From Amycolatopsis sulphurea (GTDB lineage: Bacteria; Actinomycetota; Actinomycetes; Mycobacteriales; Pseudonocardiaceae): DNA of 64,000 nucleotides. Location of the stretch: the NCBI RefSeq assembly GCF_002564045.1, contig NZ_PDJK01000002.1, positions 4,836,001 through 4,900,000 on the forward strand, read 5' to 3'. Within the stretch, counting starts at the first letter, position 1. Each line of letters starts with the position of its first letter. Of this stretch, positions 8,627 through 17,407 are shown in pieces. The position numbers and the translations under genes are program-made. A model generated the notes under the pieces. The model ran no database searches. It saw only the letters and a list, made by a program, of their open reading frames with translations, and was not told the DNA's origin.

Positions 8627-8934
8627 ATTTCCCCGGTTCCCCCGGTTTTGCACCGTGGTCCGGACAATGCCGTCCGGATGGCCGAGTTTCGGACTCCGGT
8701 CGGCCCACTGGCCTTGGTGCCTGCGCGACGGTCGGTGATATTTCCCCGATTCCCCGTCCCGTACCGAAACAATCGTGTAATCATCCGCATGTGGTGACGG
8801 AAACTCGTGCGGTCTAACGTTTTTCCCATGACGTCAGTGGTGGCACCCGCCAGGACCGGCGCCGTGGATTGAGGTTCCGCGGAGCCGGACGTACACAGTG
8901 GACTTTCTCGAATCGCCCGAGGAAAGGACGCCCC
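8627..8934 (+). other. Intergenic stretch before allophanate hydrolase, with a possible GlnR half-box
   Basis: No gene is visible. GAAAC-N6-GTAAT at 8766-8781 resembles half of a GlnR nitrogen-control box, and TAACGT at 8815-8820 could be a -10 element. Both are weak, but nitrogen control would suit the downstream gene. GGAAAGGA at 8921-8928 is the ribosome-binding site of that gene. Confidence 0.3.
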
Positions 8935-10683
8935 GTGACCACGCTCCCGCCGGAACCCGAACCGATTCCCCTCCCGCCACCCAGCGCGCACGAACGGGTG
9001 CGCTCCGCGTTCCGGCGGCTCGCCGCCGCAGAGCGCCCGGAGGCCTGGATCGGCTTGCGCACCATGGAAGAGGTACTCGTCGACGCGAAAGCGGTCGACG
9101 AACGCGTTCAGGCCGGAGAGGATCTCCCGCTGGCCGGGACGGTGCTCGCGGTCAAGGATCTCTTCGATCTCGCAGGTCTGCCCACCACCGCGGGCTGCCC
9201 GGGTTTCTCCCGGGTGCCGGTCACGAGTGCCACGGTGCTCACCCGGCTGATCGCCGCCGGCGCCGTGGTGCTCGGGAAGACGAACCTGGACCAGTTCGCC
9301 TCCGGGCTGGCCGGCACGCGCAGCCCCTACGGCGTGCCCGCTTCGGCGCTCGACCCGGCGAAGGTGGCCGGTGGGTCCAGCAGCGGATCGGCCGTGGCCG
9401 TCGGCCTCGGGATCGCCGATCTCGCGCTCGGCACGGACACTGGCGGCTCCGGCCGCGTACCCGCGGCGCTGAACGCGGTGGTCGGTCTCAAGCCGACGAT
9501 CGGCCTGGTGCCGCGTACCGGCGTGCACCTGGCTTCGCCGTCGTTCGACTGCGTTTCGGTGTTCGCCCGCAGCCTCGCCCTCGGCCAGCGGGCACTTGCT
9601 GTGATCACCGGCCCGGACGGCGCGGACCCCGCTGTGCGTGCCTGGCCGGCGGACATTCCGCTGGGGCTCGGGGAACGGCCCCGCGTGGCGATTCCCGACC
9701 AGGCGGGCCTTTCCGCGCTCGGCGCCCCGGCGCGGCTCGCGTTCGACGTCGCTGTCGGCTCGCTGGAGGCGTCCGGGGCCGTCGTGACGCCGGTGGATCT
9801 CGCCGTGTTCTTCGAAGCCGGGAAAATGCTGTACGGCAGTGCATTGGTGGCCGAACGGCATGCCTCCGCGGGCGATGTGCTCGCTGCCGGTCCGGAAGGC
9901 GCGGACCCCACCGTCTCCGCGATCGTGGCCGCCGCCGGCCGCCACACGGCGCACGAACTCGCCGAAGCGTGGGCGAAGGTGACCGAACTCCGCGCCGCCG
10001 CACGGGCGGTGCTGGACGGATACGACGCACTGCTGCTGCCCACCGTGCCGGACCATCCGGATATCGAGGAGGCGCTGGCGGATCCGGTGGGCGTGAGCGC
10101 CCGGCTCGGCACCTACAGCACCTTCGTGAACGTCCTCGATCTCGCCGCGGTGACCGTCCCAGTGGCGCCGGGGGACCGGCGGCCGTTCGGGGTCACGATC
10201 GCGACCCGCGCGTTCGAGGATCAGCTCGGGATCGATCTCGCCGCGGTGCTCACCGGGGAACAGGAGGCCTCGACTTACCCGCCCGAAGGTACCGATGTCG
10301 TGGTGTTCGGGGCACATTTGCGCGGCCAGCCTCTGCACGACCGGTTGCGCGGCGCCCGGTTCTGCGGCGTGGTCCGGACCGCCGAGGCGTACCGCATGGT
10401 GCTGCTGGACGGGACGGATCCCGTGCAGCCAGGAGTAATGCCCGGCACAGCCGCGCTCGACGGGGAACGCTGGCGGCTTTCTCCCGCCGCGTTCGGCCGG
10501 TTCGTCGCGGAACTGCCTGCGCCGTTGCTGCTCGGGCGGGTCGAGCTGGAGGACGGCAGCTCGCCGTTCGCGGTGCGCTGCGACCCGGCCGCGGCCGACG
10601 GTGCCGAGGGTTTGGATCGGTACGCGTCGTGGCGTGGCTACCTGCGGTTCCTGAGCACGGCCGGGTTGCGCTCGGTGAGCTGA
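8935..10683 (+). CDS. atzF: Allophanate hydrolase
   Basis: 582-residue enzyme that hydrolyses allophanate to ammonia and CO2. The amidase-signature domain (residues 15-430) shows the catalytic lysine in LAVKDLFDLAG and the Ser-cisSer loop in AGGSSSGSA. The usual GTDTAGSGR appears as GTDTGGSGR. The C-terminal 125 residues form the extra domain typical of AtzF (FGAHLRGQPLHDRL, MVLLDG, LELEDG-like). No urea carboxylase gene is next to it, so the other half of the urea amidolyase pathway must be elsewhere or the substrate differs. GTG 8935 has a GGAAAGGA site. Confidence 0.9.
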   Translation: MTTLPPEPEPIPLPPPSAHERVRSAFRRLAAAERPEAWIGLRTMEEVLVDAKAVDERVQAGEDLPLAGTVLAVKDLFDLAGLPTTAGCPGFSRVPVTSATVLTRLIAAGAVVLGKTNLDQFASGLAGTRSPYGVPASALDPAKVAGGSSSGSAVAVGLGIADLALGTDTGGSGRVPAALNAVVGLKPTIGLVPRTGVHLASPSFDCVSVFARSLALGQRALAVITGPDGADPAVRAWPADIPLGLGERPRVAIPDQAGLSALGAPARLAFDVAVGSLEASGAVVTPVDLAVFFEAGKMLYGSALVAERHASAGDVLAAGPEGADPTVSAIVAAAGRHTAHELAEAWAKVTELRAAARAVLDGYDALLLPTVPDHPDIEEALADPVGVSARLGTYSTFVNVLDLAAVTVPVAPGDRRPFGVTIATRAFEDQLGIDLAAVLTGEQEASTYPPEGTDVVVFGAHLRGQPLHDRLRGARFCGVVRTAEAYRMVLLDGTDPVQPGVMPGTAALDGERWRLSPAAFGRFVAELPAPLLLGRVELEDGSSPFAVRCDPAAADGAEGLDRYASWRGYLRFLSTAGLRSVS

Positions 10684-11472
10684 CATGCTGTTCGGTGCGG
10701 GGTCGCTTGATGCCGGTCACGGGTGACGGGTGGCGTCGGAGGTTCGGTGGTTCGCCGCCTGCCCGTGCGAGGTGAATCGGTTGGAGCGCATGGCGTTGAC
10801 GGCCTGGACCGGTGACCGTTGTGGCTTGGTCACCGCTGGCCACCTACGATTTCCAGGCTGGTTCGGCTGGTTCGGCTGGTTCGGCTGGTTCGGCTGGTTC
10901 GGCTGGTTCGGCTGGTTCGGCTGGTTCGGCTGGTTCGGCTGGTTCGGCTGGTTCGGCTGGTTCGGCTGGTTCGGCTGGTTCGGCTGGTTCGGCTGGTTGG
11001 TTCGTGTGCGGGATGCCGGTGCCGTCGGTGTTCGGCGGCTGGAGCCCGGAAAGTGGGCCGTTCGCGGTCCGGGTCGCTGCCGAACGTCTCGAGGGCTGCA
11101 CTGGACGTGCGTTGTTGCTTGGTCGCCGGTAGTGACCAGTACGGGAGCTCGTGGCGGCCGTTCGTTGCGACGCGATTATGGCGGCGGGGGAGCGGTTATG
11201 CGGCGCTTGATTGCTTGCGGTTCGTGCTCAGCGCTGACTCGCGGTCTCCCCGCAGGTCCATTGTGGTCGGTGGAGTTGCGTGCGCCGTTCGTGCTCGGGC
11301 GGATGGTGCCATTCGCCGTGATCCGGCCGCCGGGGCTTTCCGCCTTGGGGCGTCGTTGCTTGCGGTCGGCGAGCACTGCACGCTTTGCGACCCCTCCGCG
11401 GCCATCGGCGAAGCGCCTGCGTACGCGGCGAGGACGCCAAGGGGTCCGTGCCACGATGCGGACCGTGGTTCG
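10684..11472. other. Gene-free stretch between atzF and pyrD
   Basis: About 790 bp in which I can support no gene. Every long open frame is an artefact of the tandem repeat at 10856-10998 or of GC skew, and predicted peptides are low-complexity in every frame. atzF runs toward this stretch and pyrD ends at its right edge, so the two genes converge here, but no clear terminator hairpin was seen. Confidence 0.6.
10856..10998. repeat. Tandem 9-bp repeat, about 16 units
   Basis: The unit GGTTCGGCT is repeated essentially perfectly for 143 bp. Because 9 is a multiple of 3, all six frames stay open and give runs such as GSA, WFG, RLV or PAE; none has a convincing start or flanking domain. It is a candidate variable-number tandem repeat. 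Confidence 0.95.
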
Positions 11473-12504
11473 TCAGCCCGGCCGTCCCGCGATGCCCCGG
11501 CTGACGCGGCGGACCAGGCCCGGCCCGTGCAGGGCGAACCCGGTGTAGAGCTGCACGAGGCTCGCGCCCGCGTCGAGCATGCGGCGGGCGTCGTCCGGGC
11601 CGAGGATTCCGCCGACGCCGATGATCGGCAGGCGTCCGCCGGTCTGTTCGTGCACGAAGCGCACCACCGCCGCCGAACGTGCGGTGAGCGGGCGGCCGGA
11701 CAGTCCGCCCGCCTCGGCGGCCAGCGCGGCCTCGGCCGGGGCGATCCCGGTGCGGGCGAGTGTGGTGTTCGTCGCGATGATGCCGGCCACGCCGTGTTCG
11801 AGGCAGACTTCGAGCAGCTCGGCGAGCGCGTCGTCGGTGAGGTCAGGCGCGACCTTCACCAGCAGCGGTGTGTCGCCGCCCAGCTCGTCGCCGGTCGCGC
11901 GGAGTTCGGCGAGCAGTCCGGCGAGGGCGGTCTTGTCCTGCAGCGCGCGGAGCCCTGGGGTGTTGGGGGAGCTGACGTTGATCGCGAAGTAGTCGGCGTA
12001 GGGATGCAGCGCACGCAGCGACCACCGGTAGTCTTCGACGGCCTCGTCCAGCGGCGTGACCTTCGACTTGCCGATGCTGATCCCCAGCGGCACCGGGGGT
12101 TTCCCGTGCGCGGCCAGCCGCGCGGCCAGCGCACCGGCGCCGTCGTTGTTGAAGCCCATCCGGTTCAGCACCGCGTCGCTGGCGGGCAGGCTGAACAGCC
12201 GCGGCCGCGGGTTGCCCGGCTGCGGATGCCGGGTGACCGTGCCGACCTCGACGAACCCGAACCCGAGCGCGGGCCAGGCGGCCAGCGCCCGCCCGTTCTT
12301 GTCCATCCCCGCCGCGAGCCCGACCCGGTTGGGGAACCGCAGCCCGAGCACGGTCACCGGATCGTCCGTGCGGTAGACCCGCCCGGCCGGCCCGAGCGCA
12401 CCCCCGAACCGGCTCAGCAGCCCGACCGTGCGCTCGTGCACGAGTTCGGGGTCGTGATAGGCGAGCCGGTACAACGAAGGGCGCACGATCCGGTCGAAGA
12501 GCAC
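11473..12504 (-). CDS. pyrD: Dihydroorotate dehydrogenase (quinone), class 2
   Basis: 343-residue FMN enzyme oxidising dihydroorotate to orotate with quinone. The N-terminal LFDRIVRPSLYRL is the membrane-associating helix of class 2 enzymes. NRVGLAAGMDKNG and the FMN-binding GFGFVEVGTVT follow, then the catalytic serine in NVSSPNTPG near residue 175, IATNTT, and GVGGI near the end. GTG 12504 gives the usual N-terminus; an ATG at 12522 is an alternative, and neither has a good Shine-Dalgarno sequence. It stands alone, away from other pyr genes. Confidence 0.9.
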   Translation of the reverse strand: MLFDRIVRPSLYRLAYHDPELVHERTVGLLSRFGGALGPAGRVYRTDDPVTVLGLRFPNRVGLAAGMDKNGRALAAWPALGFGFVEVGTVTRHPQPGNPRPRLFSLPASDAVLNRMGFNNDGAGALAARLAAHGKPPVPLGISIGKSKVTPLDEAVEDYRWSLRALHPYADYFAINVSSPNTPGLRALQDKTALAGLLAELRATGDELGGDTPLLVKVAPDLTDDALAELLEVCLEHGVAGIIATNTTLARTGIAPAEAALAAEAGGLSGRPLTARSAAVVRFVHEQTGGRLPIIGVGGILGPDDARRMLDAGASLVQLYTGFALHGPGLVRRVSRGIAGRPG

Positions 12505-12768
12505 GCACCCATGCTGCCGCATCGCCACGGAGCTGCCTGCCGCACCCACCTGTCCGTGTGGCCGGGATCGCGCCCGGCCCACGCTCGGGCTGGTTCGCGC
12601 CGGCCGGACCGCGCTGCGCCGCTCTTGGCCGTTCGTGCTGTCTGTCCCGGCTCACTTCACGGAGGCGACTCCACCGGCAACAGCGGTCGGTACGGATCGG
12701 CAGGGGAGAAGAAGCCGATCTCACCCCGGCGGTACTCCCGGCTGGCGGAATTGCTTCGAGCCGTAGCC

Positions 12769-12895
12769 GTGAAGGGGCCCTTCACGGACTCAGAGTCCGT
12801 GAAGGGCCCCTTCACAGCCCTCCGCAGCTGCGCCGGGCCCTCCACACCGACTTTGCCGACACCCTGGACTCTGAGGCTGTGAAGATGCCCTTCAC
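12769..12895 (+). repeat. Partial composite element with dispersed palindrome, copy 2
   Basis: A perfect 47-bp palindrome (12769-12815) is followed by the right-hand module shared with copies at 31.7 and 54.9 kb: CTGCGC, then the terminal-repeat sequence CCGACTTTGCCGACACCCTG (about 12847-12866). A mutated arm GTGAAGATGCCCTTCAC lies at 12879-12895. The left module of the element is absent. Confidence 0.8.
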
Positions 12896-13347
12896 CGCAT
12901 GGCCGCAGGAAAGCAGGAAAGCAGGAAAGCAGGAAGTCACAGATCAACCTCGGTCGCGATCGCGAGACGCAGTTTTACTGCGCCAGCGTCACCCTGCGCA
13001 ACCGTCCGGGCCCGCCAAACGCGCTGGCCACCGGCTGCCCGGCCGGCAACGAACTCATCGTGCCCAGTCCACCGCCCTGCCCTCAGCCCAGTACCGAGGC
13101 CATCCTCGGCCCCAGCGCCAGGCCAAACCCCGACGAGGGAAGTCGAACCCGGTGCCGGAAAAGGGAAACTCCCGGGGTGCCTCCTGAATGCCGTCATGCA
13201 TCCAGGCCCGAGCCGGACTGGTGCTCGGGAACCCCGGGAGCCCGATGGCTGCCTGGTCTTCACTCTCAGGCAGCACGCGAAGCAGGCGATGAGCCGAAGG
13301 TGGCTCGGGTTGTATCCCTGCTCAAAGTCCCTTACGCGCGCCATCCG

Positions 13348-13407
13348 CTAGCGGACAGCCACCTCACGAGTCCTGTGTGAATACAACTTAGGACCACCTC
13401 CTTTCCC
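13348..13407 (-). other. Extended Shine-Dalgarno sequence with 12-codon ORF (possible leader peptide)
   Basis: On the minus strand GGGAAAGGAGGTGGTCC (13407-13391) is nearly the full complement of the 16S rRNA 3' tail. Ten bases after AGGAGG a TTG opens a 12-codon frame, LYSHRTREVAVR, ending in TAG at 13348-13350. Downstream sequence can form hairpins, for example CTGCCTG/CAGGCAG. This looks like a translated leader or a structured RNA rather than an ordinary gene start; its target is unknown. Confidence 0.35.
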
Positions 13408-13494
13408 GTGTACTGCCACGCTAACCGGGAACCGCGCGGTCCGGCAACATCATTTCCCGGTCCGCACGTCCCCCGCCCCGAGGCCGCCGTGTGC

Positions 13495-14295
13495 TCACGA
13501 CGGCGCCGGTCCGGGCTGGCAGCGCGGGCAGAACCAGGCGGGCCGCTGATACTCCCCGGCGCCCTGGGTGCGCACCAGGACCGCGCCGCCGCAGCGGAAA
13601 CAGCCCTGCCGGGTGCGTTCGTACACCCAGGTGCGCCTGCCGCGGTGTGGATCGCCGGTGGTGATCTGCTCGTGCCGCCAGGCGTTGGCCAGCAGCAGCT
13701 TCCTCGCCAGCGCCACCGCCCGCGCGGAGTCCACTTCGGACACCGGTGTCCAGGGGGAGACGCCGAGCAGGAAGCAGATCTCGGTCTTGTACAGGTTCCC
13801 CACTCCGGCCAGCACCCGCTGGTCCAGCAGGGCGTCGCCGAGTTCCCGGTCCGGCCGGGCGGTCAGGTTCGCCGTGGCGGTTCCGGCGTGCTCGTCCGTC
13901 CACTGTGGATCGAGCAGGTCCGGTCCGAGGTGCGCGACGAGTCCGGCCTCCTCTTCGGTGGGCAGCAAGGCCAGGTCGTGCAGCCGGAAACCGACGGCCT
14001 CCACGTCGGCGGTCCGCAGTACCACCCGGGCGTGGTGCGCGGGCATCGGCCACTTCGCGCCCACGGGGTGGATCCGCCAGCTGCCGTCCATCCGCAGGTG
14101 ACTGTGCAGGCTGAGGTCGCCGGAAAACCGGGTGAACAGATGCTTGCCGACCGTCCGGACCCCGAGCACCTGGCGCCCGCTGACGTCCGCGGTGGCCAGC
14201 GCGGGATGCCGGAATTCGCCGCGCACCAAGGTTTTCCCGGCCAGTGCGCGGTCGAGCAGCTTCCCGGTGAGGAAGACCGTGTCGCCCTCGGGCAC
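13495..14295 (-). CDS. Formamidopyrimidine-DNA glycosylase family, endonuclease VIII (Nei2 type)
   Basis: 266-residue base-excision glycosylase/AP lyase that removes oxidised bases. It begins with PEGDT, supplying the catalytic Pro and Glu after the initiator, and has GKHLFTRF with the conserved lysine, a helix-two-turn-helix region (QRVLAGVGNLYKTEICF), and a C-terminal zinc finger CFRCGG...CPRC. PEGDTV marks the Nei rather than the Fpg branch. The GTG start is 3 bases after the parA-like stop, so the pair is probably cotranscribed. Confidence 0.88.
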   Translation of the reverse strand: MPEGDTVFLTGKLLDRALAGKTLVRGEFRHPALATADVSGRQVLGVRTVGKHLFTRFSGDLSLHSHLRMDGSWRIHPVGAKWPMPAHHARVVLRTADVEAVGFRLHDLALLPTEEEAGLVAHLGPDLLDPQWTDEHAGTATANLTARPDRELGDALLDQRVLAGVGNLYKTEICFLLGVSPWTPVSEVDSARAVALARKLLLANAWRHEQITTGDPHRGRRTWVYERTRQGCFRCGGAVLVRTQGAGEYQRPAWFCPRCQPGPAPS

Positions 14296-14298
14296 GGC

Positions 14299-15147
14299 TC
14301 AGCCCGCGTTCTCGGACACTTCCGCGGGAGCGTCCTCTTCGCCGGCGACGCGGTGCCGTCCGGCGCGGGACGAGCGGAGGATCTTCGCCAGCACCATGTT
14401 GAACGTCAGGGCGATCTCCTGGGCGCCAGGGGAGTGCCACTCGTGGATCGGGCTGCACGCGCCCTGCGCCTGCTGCACGGCCAGCCGGTCCGGGATCGCA
14501 GTGGGCATCACCAGCGACCCGAAGTTCTCCCGCAGCTCGGCCACCCGGAACTGATGCTCGTACGAGCGTACGCGCAGCTTGTTCACCAGCACTCCCAGCG
14601 GACGCAGCGAGGGGTTCTGTTCCTGCTTGATCCGCTCGATCGCTTCCAGGGCACGCTGCGCGCCGGCCACCGCGTACATGGTGGGCTCGGTGACGATCAC
14701 CGCGCTGTCAGCGGCCACCAGCGCGGACTTCGTGAGCCTGCCGAGCGACGGTGGGCAGTCGACGACCACCAGCTCGTACGGCTCTTCGCGAAGCGGGTTC
14801 TGGTGAAGCTCGTCGAGCGCGCGCGACAGATTCTCCAGGCGCCGCTCGTCCGCGTCGGGCTCGTTGAGCTGCTCCAGCTCCTCCGCGCCGACGAGTACGT
14901 CGATCTGATCGCTCCACACGCTGGGCGCGATGGCTCGTTCGAGGACGACGCGTGTGGGGGTCTCCAGCACGTCGGCGAGCGTCGCGTCGGTGTACGGCGG
15001 ATCGAGCGAGGTGGTGGCGTTGCCCTGTGGATCGAGGTCGGCGACGAGGGCGTGGGTACCCCTACGGAGAGCGGCCGAGGCGATACCGAGCGCTACCGTC
15101 GTTTTGCCGACACCGCCCTTGAGGCTGAGAACCGCGACCGTGTGCAC
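14299..15147 (-). CDS. ParA/Soj-like ATPase
   Basis: 282-residue deviant Walker ATPase. KGGVGKTT at residues 10-17 is the ParA-type Walker A, and DLDPQGNATT and VVVDCPPSLG are the A' and Walker B segments. No parB or parS-like array is adjacent, so this is probably an orphan ParA-like protein like Rv3213c of M. tuberculosis rather than the chromosomal ParA. Its job, cargo positioning or regulation, is open. GTG 15147 lies 7 bases after TAGGCT (minus strand, 15160-15155), suggesting leaderless transcription. It forms a two-gene unit with nei2. Confidence 0.8.
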   Translation of the reverse strand: MHTVAVLSLKGGVGKTTVALGIASAALRRGTHALVADLDPQGNATTSLDPPYTDATLADVLETPTRVVLERAIAPSVWSDQIDVLVGAEELEQLNEPDADERRLENLSRALDELHQNPLREEPYELVVVDCPPSLGRLTKSALVAADSAVIVTEPTMYAVAGAQRALEAIERIKQEQNPSLRPLGVLVNKLRVRSYEHQFRVAELRENFGSLVMPTAIPDRLAVQQAQGACSPIHEWHSPGAQEIALTFNMVLAKILRSSRAGRHRVAGEEDAPAEVSENAG

Positions 15148-15246
15148 TCGACACAGCCTACGGCCCGCGCGGCCGGACGGTAGTCCGGAAGGTGGCGAAA
15201 GCCGCTACGACTCCCACGCGGATCACATCGCGTGACCGGCGGCCAC

Positions 15247-15260
15247 TACCCTGTCGGCCA
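15247..15260 (+). promoter_or_regulatory. Leaderless promoter of the 15.3-kb methyltransferase (-10 TACCCT)
   Basis: TACCCT (15247-15252) lies exactly 7 bases before ATG 15260. The -10 of the divergent parA-like gene (15155-15160 on the minus strand) is about 90 bp away, making this a compact divergent promoter region. Confidence 0.6.
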
Positions 15261-15991
15261 TGAACACGGACATCGTGGCTGCCCGGGGCTCGGGTGCTGT
15301 TCGCCGCGCGCTCGAAGCGGAGCTGCGCGCGGCCCGCGCGCGCGGTGTGGAGCAGCCGGTCGTCGTCGATGTCGGCGGCGGGAGTGGCGGCTGGGCGGTG
15401 CCCTTCGCTTCGGCAGGATGCTTGGTCACTGTCGTCGAGCCGAATCCCAACGCGCGTGCGACGCTGCTTCGCCGGGCTGTGGAAGAGGGCGTCGCACAGC
15501 GGATCACCGTTGTCGCGGACGACTCCGACGCGCTGGATGCGCACGTACCCGCGGGCTCTGCGGACCTGGTGCTCGCCCACGGCCTCCTCGAAGTCGTGGA
15601 CGACCCTCGCGTTGTCCTGGCCGCTCTCGCCGCTGCTGTCGCCCAGGGTGGGGCAGTGTCGGTGCTGGTCGCCAACCGCAATGCGGCTGTGCTGCACCGC
15701 GCGCTCACGGGCCGGGTCGCCGACGCGCATCGGCTTCTCACGGACGCCGACGGCGTTGTGCCGGGGGAGCGGGACATGGTGCTGCGCCGCTACGACAGCG
15801 CGGGCCTCACCGACGCGCTCGTCGCCGCGGGCCTGGAAGTCACGCTGTTGCAAGGCGACCGGGTCATCGCCGACATCGTGCCCGGCGAGGTGCGGGAAGA
15901 GGAACTCGCGGACTTCGAACTGGCTGCGGCCGCGATCCCGGCCCTGCGCGACGTCGCCGGGCGGTTGCACGCGATCGCCCGCCGGAGCTGA
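15260..15991 (+). CDS. Class I SAM-dependent methyltransferase
   Basis: 243 residues with Rossmann-fold motif I VVDVGGGSGGWAVPFA near residue 35, the acidic end of strand two in VVEPNPNARATLL, the DDSDAL adenine loop, and DLVLAHGLLEVVDD as motif IV. It resembles actinobacterial proteins annotated SmtA- or UbiE-like, but nothing defines a substrate. It is monocistronic from a leaderless start and ends about 70 bp before dinB. Confidence 0.8.
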   Translation: MNTDIVAARGSGAVRRALEAELRAARARGVEQPVVVDVGGGSGGWAVPFASAGCLVTVVEPNPNARATLLRRAVEEGVAQRITVVADDSDALDAHVPAGSADLVLAHGLLEVVDDPRVVLAALAAAVAQGGAVSVLVANRNAAVLHRALTGRVADAHRLLTDADGVVPGERDMVLRRYDSAGLTDALVAAGLEVTLLQGDRVIADIVPGEVREEELADFELAAAAIPALRDVAGRLHAIARRS

Positions 15992-16047
15992 TCCGGCTCT
16001 TTTCGGTCGCTGACCTGGTCTTCCCCGAAATTGTCGGGGGTGGCAGG

Positions 16048-16061
16048 TAGCGTCGCCGGGG
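16048..16061 (+). promoter_or_regulatory. Leaderless promoter of dinB (-10 TAGCGT)
   Basis: TAGCGT (16048-16053) lies exactly 7 bases before GTG 16061 and decides this start over in-frame TTG 16031 and GTG 16040. No LexA box was recognised. Confidence 0.55.
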
Positions 16062-17407
16062 TGGGGAGAAACACCGAACTGCCGAGCGGGATGGCCCGCT
16101 ACCGCGTCGCTGCGGGTGCGCCCGCGCCGGACGACGCCGGATGCGTGATCCTGCACGTGGACATGGACGCGTTCTTCGTGTCCTGTGAGCTGCGGACCCG
16201 GCCGGAGCTGGTGGACCGGCCGGTGGTGGTGTCCGGTGGCGGGCCGCGCTCGGTGGTGGCCGCGGCGAGCTATCCGGCGCGGCGGTACGGGGTGCGCTCG
16301 GCCATGCCGTTCGCCACCGCGAAACGCCTGTGCCCGCAGCTGGTCTGCCTCCAGCCGACGCCCGGGTTGTACCGCGAGGTCTCGGACGGGGTGCTGGGGA
16401 TCTTCCGGGAACTGACGCCGCTCGTCGAGCCGCTGAGCTTGGACGAGGCTTTCCTGGACGTCGGCGGGGCATTGCGGCGGCTCGGGTCGACCCCGGCGCG
16501 GCTCGGTGCGCGGATCCGGGAGCGGGTGCAGGCCGAGCACGGGATCACCTGCTCGGTCGGGGTGGCGAAGGTGAAATTCGTGGCCAAACTCGCGTCCGGC
16601 ATGGCCAAACCGGACGGGATGGTGGTGGTCCCGGCGGCCGAGACGCTGTCGTTCCTGCACCCGCTGCCGGTGTCGGCGCTGTGGGGCGTGGGCAAGCGGA
16701 CCGAGGAGGTGGTGCGGCGGCACGGCTGGGCCACCGTCGCGGACATCGCGGCGGCCCCGCCCGCCCGGCTGCGGCGCGCACTGGGCCGTGCCGCCGGCGA
16801 ACACCTGTGGGCGCTGGCCAATGGGCACGATGATCGAGCCGTGGTCCCGGAAACGGCGGAGAAGTCGATCGGCGCGGAGCACACTTTCGAGGTCGACGTC
16901 GCCGACCGCGCCGAGCTGGCGGTGGAACTCTTGCGGCTGTCCGAGCGGGTCGGTGCCGCGCTGCGTTCCCGTGCCCTGCGCGGGCGGACGGTGTCGATCA
17001 AGGTCCGCTTCGCCGACTTCCAGACCATCACCCGCGCCCGCACCCTGCCTGTCGCCACCGACGTCGCCCGCGAGATTCACCACACCGCCGTCGACCTGCT
17101 GACCGAGCATGCCCCCACCGGTCCGGTTCGCCTGATCGGCGTCCGCCTGGAAGCCCTGGAAACCGACGCCGACGGCCAGCAGCTGTCCTTCGCCTCCCCC
17201 GAGCCCCGCTGGCGCGACGCGGAATTGGCCGCCGACGTGGCCCGCTCGCGCTTCGGCACCTCGGCGATCCGGCCCGCCTCGCTGCTGTCCCCGACGTCGC
17301 CGAGGTCCCCGATGTCGCCGTTGCCGTCGAGATCGCTGGGGCCGTCGAGGTTGCCGGGGGAGGGTGCGGTCGGGACACCACCTGCTCGTGGGACCTCGTC
17401 CGGGTGA
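16061..17407 (+). CDS. dinB: DNA polymerase IV (Y family)
   Basis: 448-residue translesion polymerase. The catalytic acidic residues are in LHVDMDAFFVSCE (about residue 32) and SLDEAFLDV (about 127). The thumb and little-finger domains follow (SVGVAKVKFVAKLASGMAKP, LWGVGKRTEEVV). The last 60 residues are Pro/Ser/Arg-rich, with SPTSPRSPMSP-like repeats, and lack an obvious QLSLF-type clamp motif at the very end, though QQLSFA near residue 370 could serve. A Rossmann methyltransferase lies upstream. Confidence 0.92.
   Translation: MGRNTELPSGMARYRVAAGAPAPDDAGCVILHVDMDAFFVSCELRTRPELVDRPVVVSGGGPRSVVAAASYPARRYGVRSAMPFATAKRLCPQLVCLQPTPGLYREVSDGVLGIFRELTPLVEPLSLDEAFLDVGGALRRLGSTPARLGARIRERVQAEHGITCSVGVAKVKFVAKLASGMAKPDGMVVVPAAETLSFLHPLPVSALWGVGKRTEEVVRRHGWATVADIAAAPPARLRRALGRAAGEHLWALANGHDDRAVVPETAEKSIGAEHTFEVDVADRAELAVELLRLSERVGAALRSRALRGRTVSIKVRFADFQTITRARTLPVATDVAREIHHTAVDLLTEHAPTGPVRLIGVRLEALETDADGQQLSFASPEPRWRDAELAADVARSRFGTSAIRPASLLSPTSPRSPMSPLPSRSLGPSRLPGEGAVGTPPARGTSSG

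Larger units (their letters stand above)
12505..13494. other. Long intergenic region between pyrD and nei2
   Basis: No confident gene. It holds a composite repeat fragment (12769-12895), a short direct repeat of AGGAAAGC type at 12906-12930, and a structured stretch with an extended Shine-Dalgarno sequence at 13391-13407 on the minus strand. Minus-strand codons at 12657-12760 (ending in SPADPYRPLLPVESPP) look protein-like and stop at the repeat, so they may be a gene remnant. A minus-strand frame at 12937-13344 is open but has no recognisable family. Confidence 0.5.

Noticed and set aside
10856..10998. CRISPR array
   Set aside because: Units are contiguous 9-mers with no spacers and no cas genes are present.
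10812..11132. Open frames rich in GSA, WFG, RLV or PAE tripeptides
   Set aside because: They exist only because a 9-bp tandem repeat keeps every frame open; no start signal, no domain and no conserved flank.
12937..13344. Minus-strand ORF of 135 codons after the extended Shine-Dalgarno sequence
   Set aside because: Its ATG is far from the Shine-Dalgarno sequence and the product has no recognisable domain; I kept it only as part of the intergenic description.
13391..13407. Fragment of a 16S rRNA gene end on the plus strand
   Set aside because: Only the last 15 or so bases resemble the 16S tail; the upstream sequence is unrelated to rRNA.
14299..15147. Chromosomal parA of an oriC-proximal parAB locus
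   Set aside because: No parB, rsmG or parS-like sites are adjacent and the neighbours are DNA repair and methyltransferase genes.
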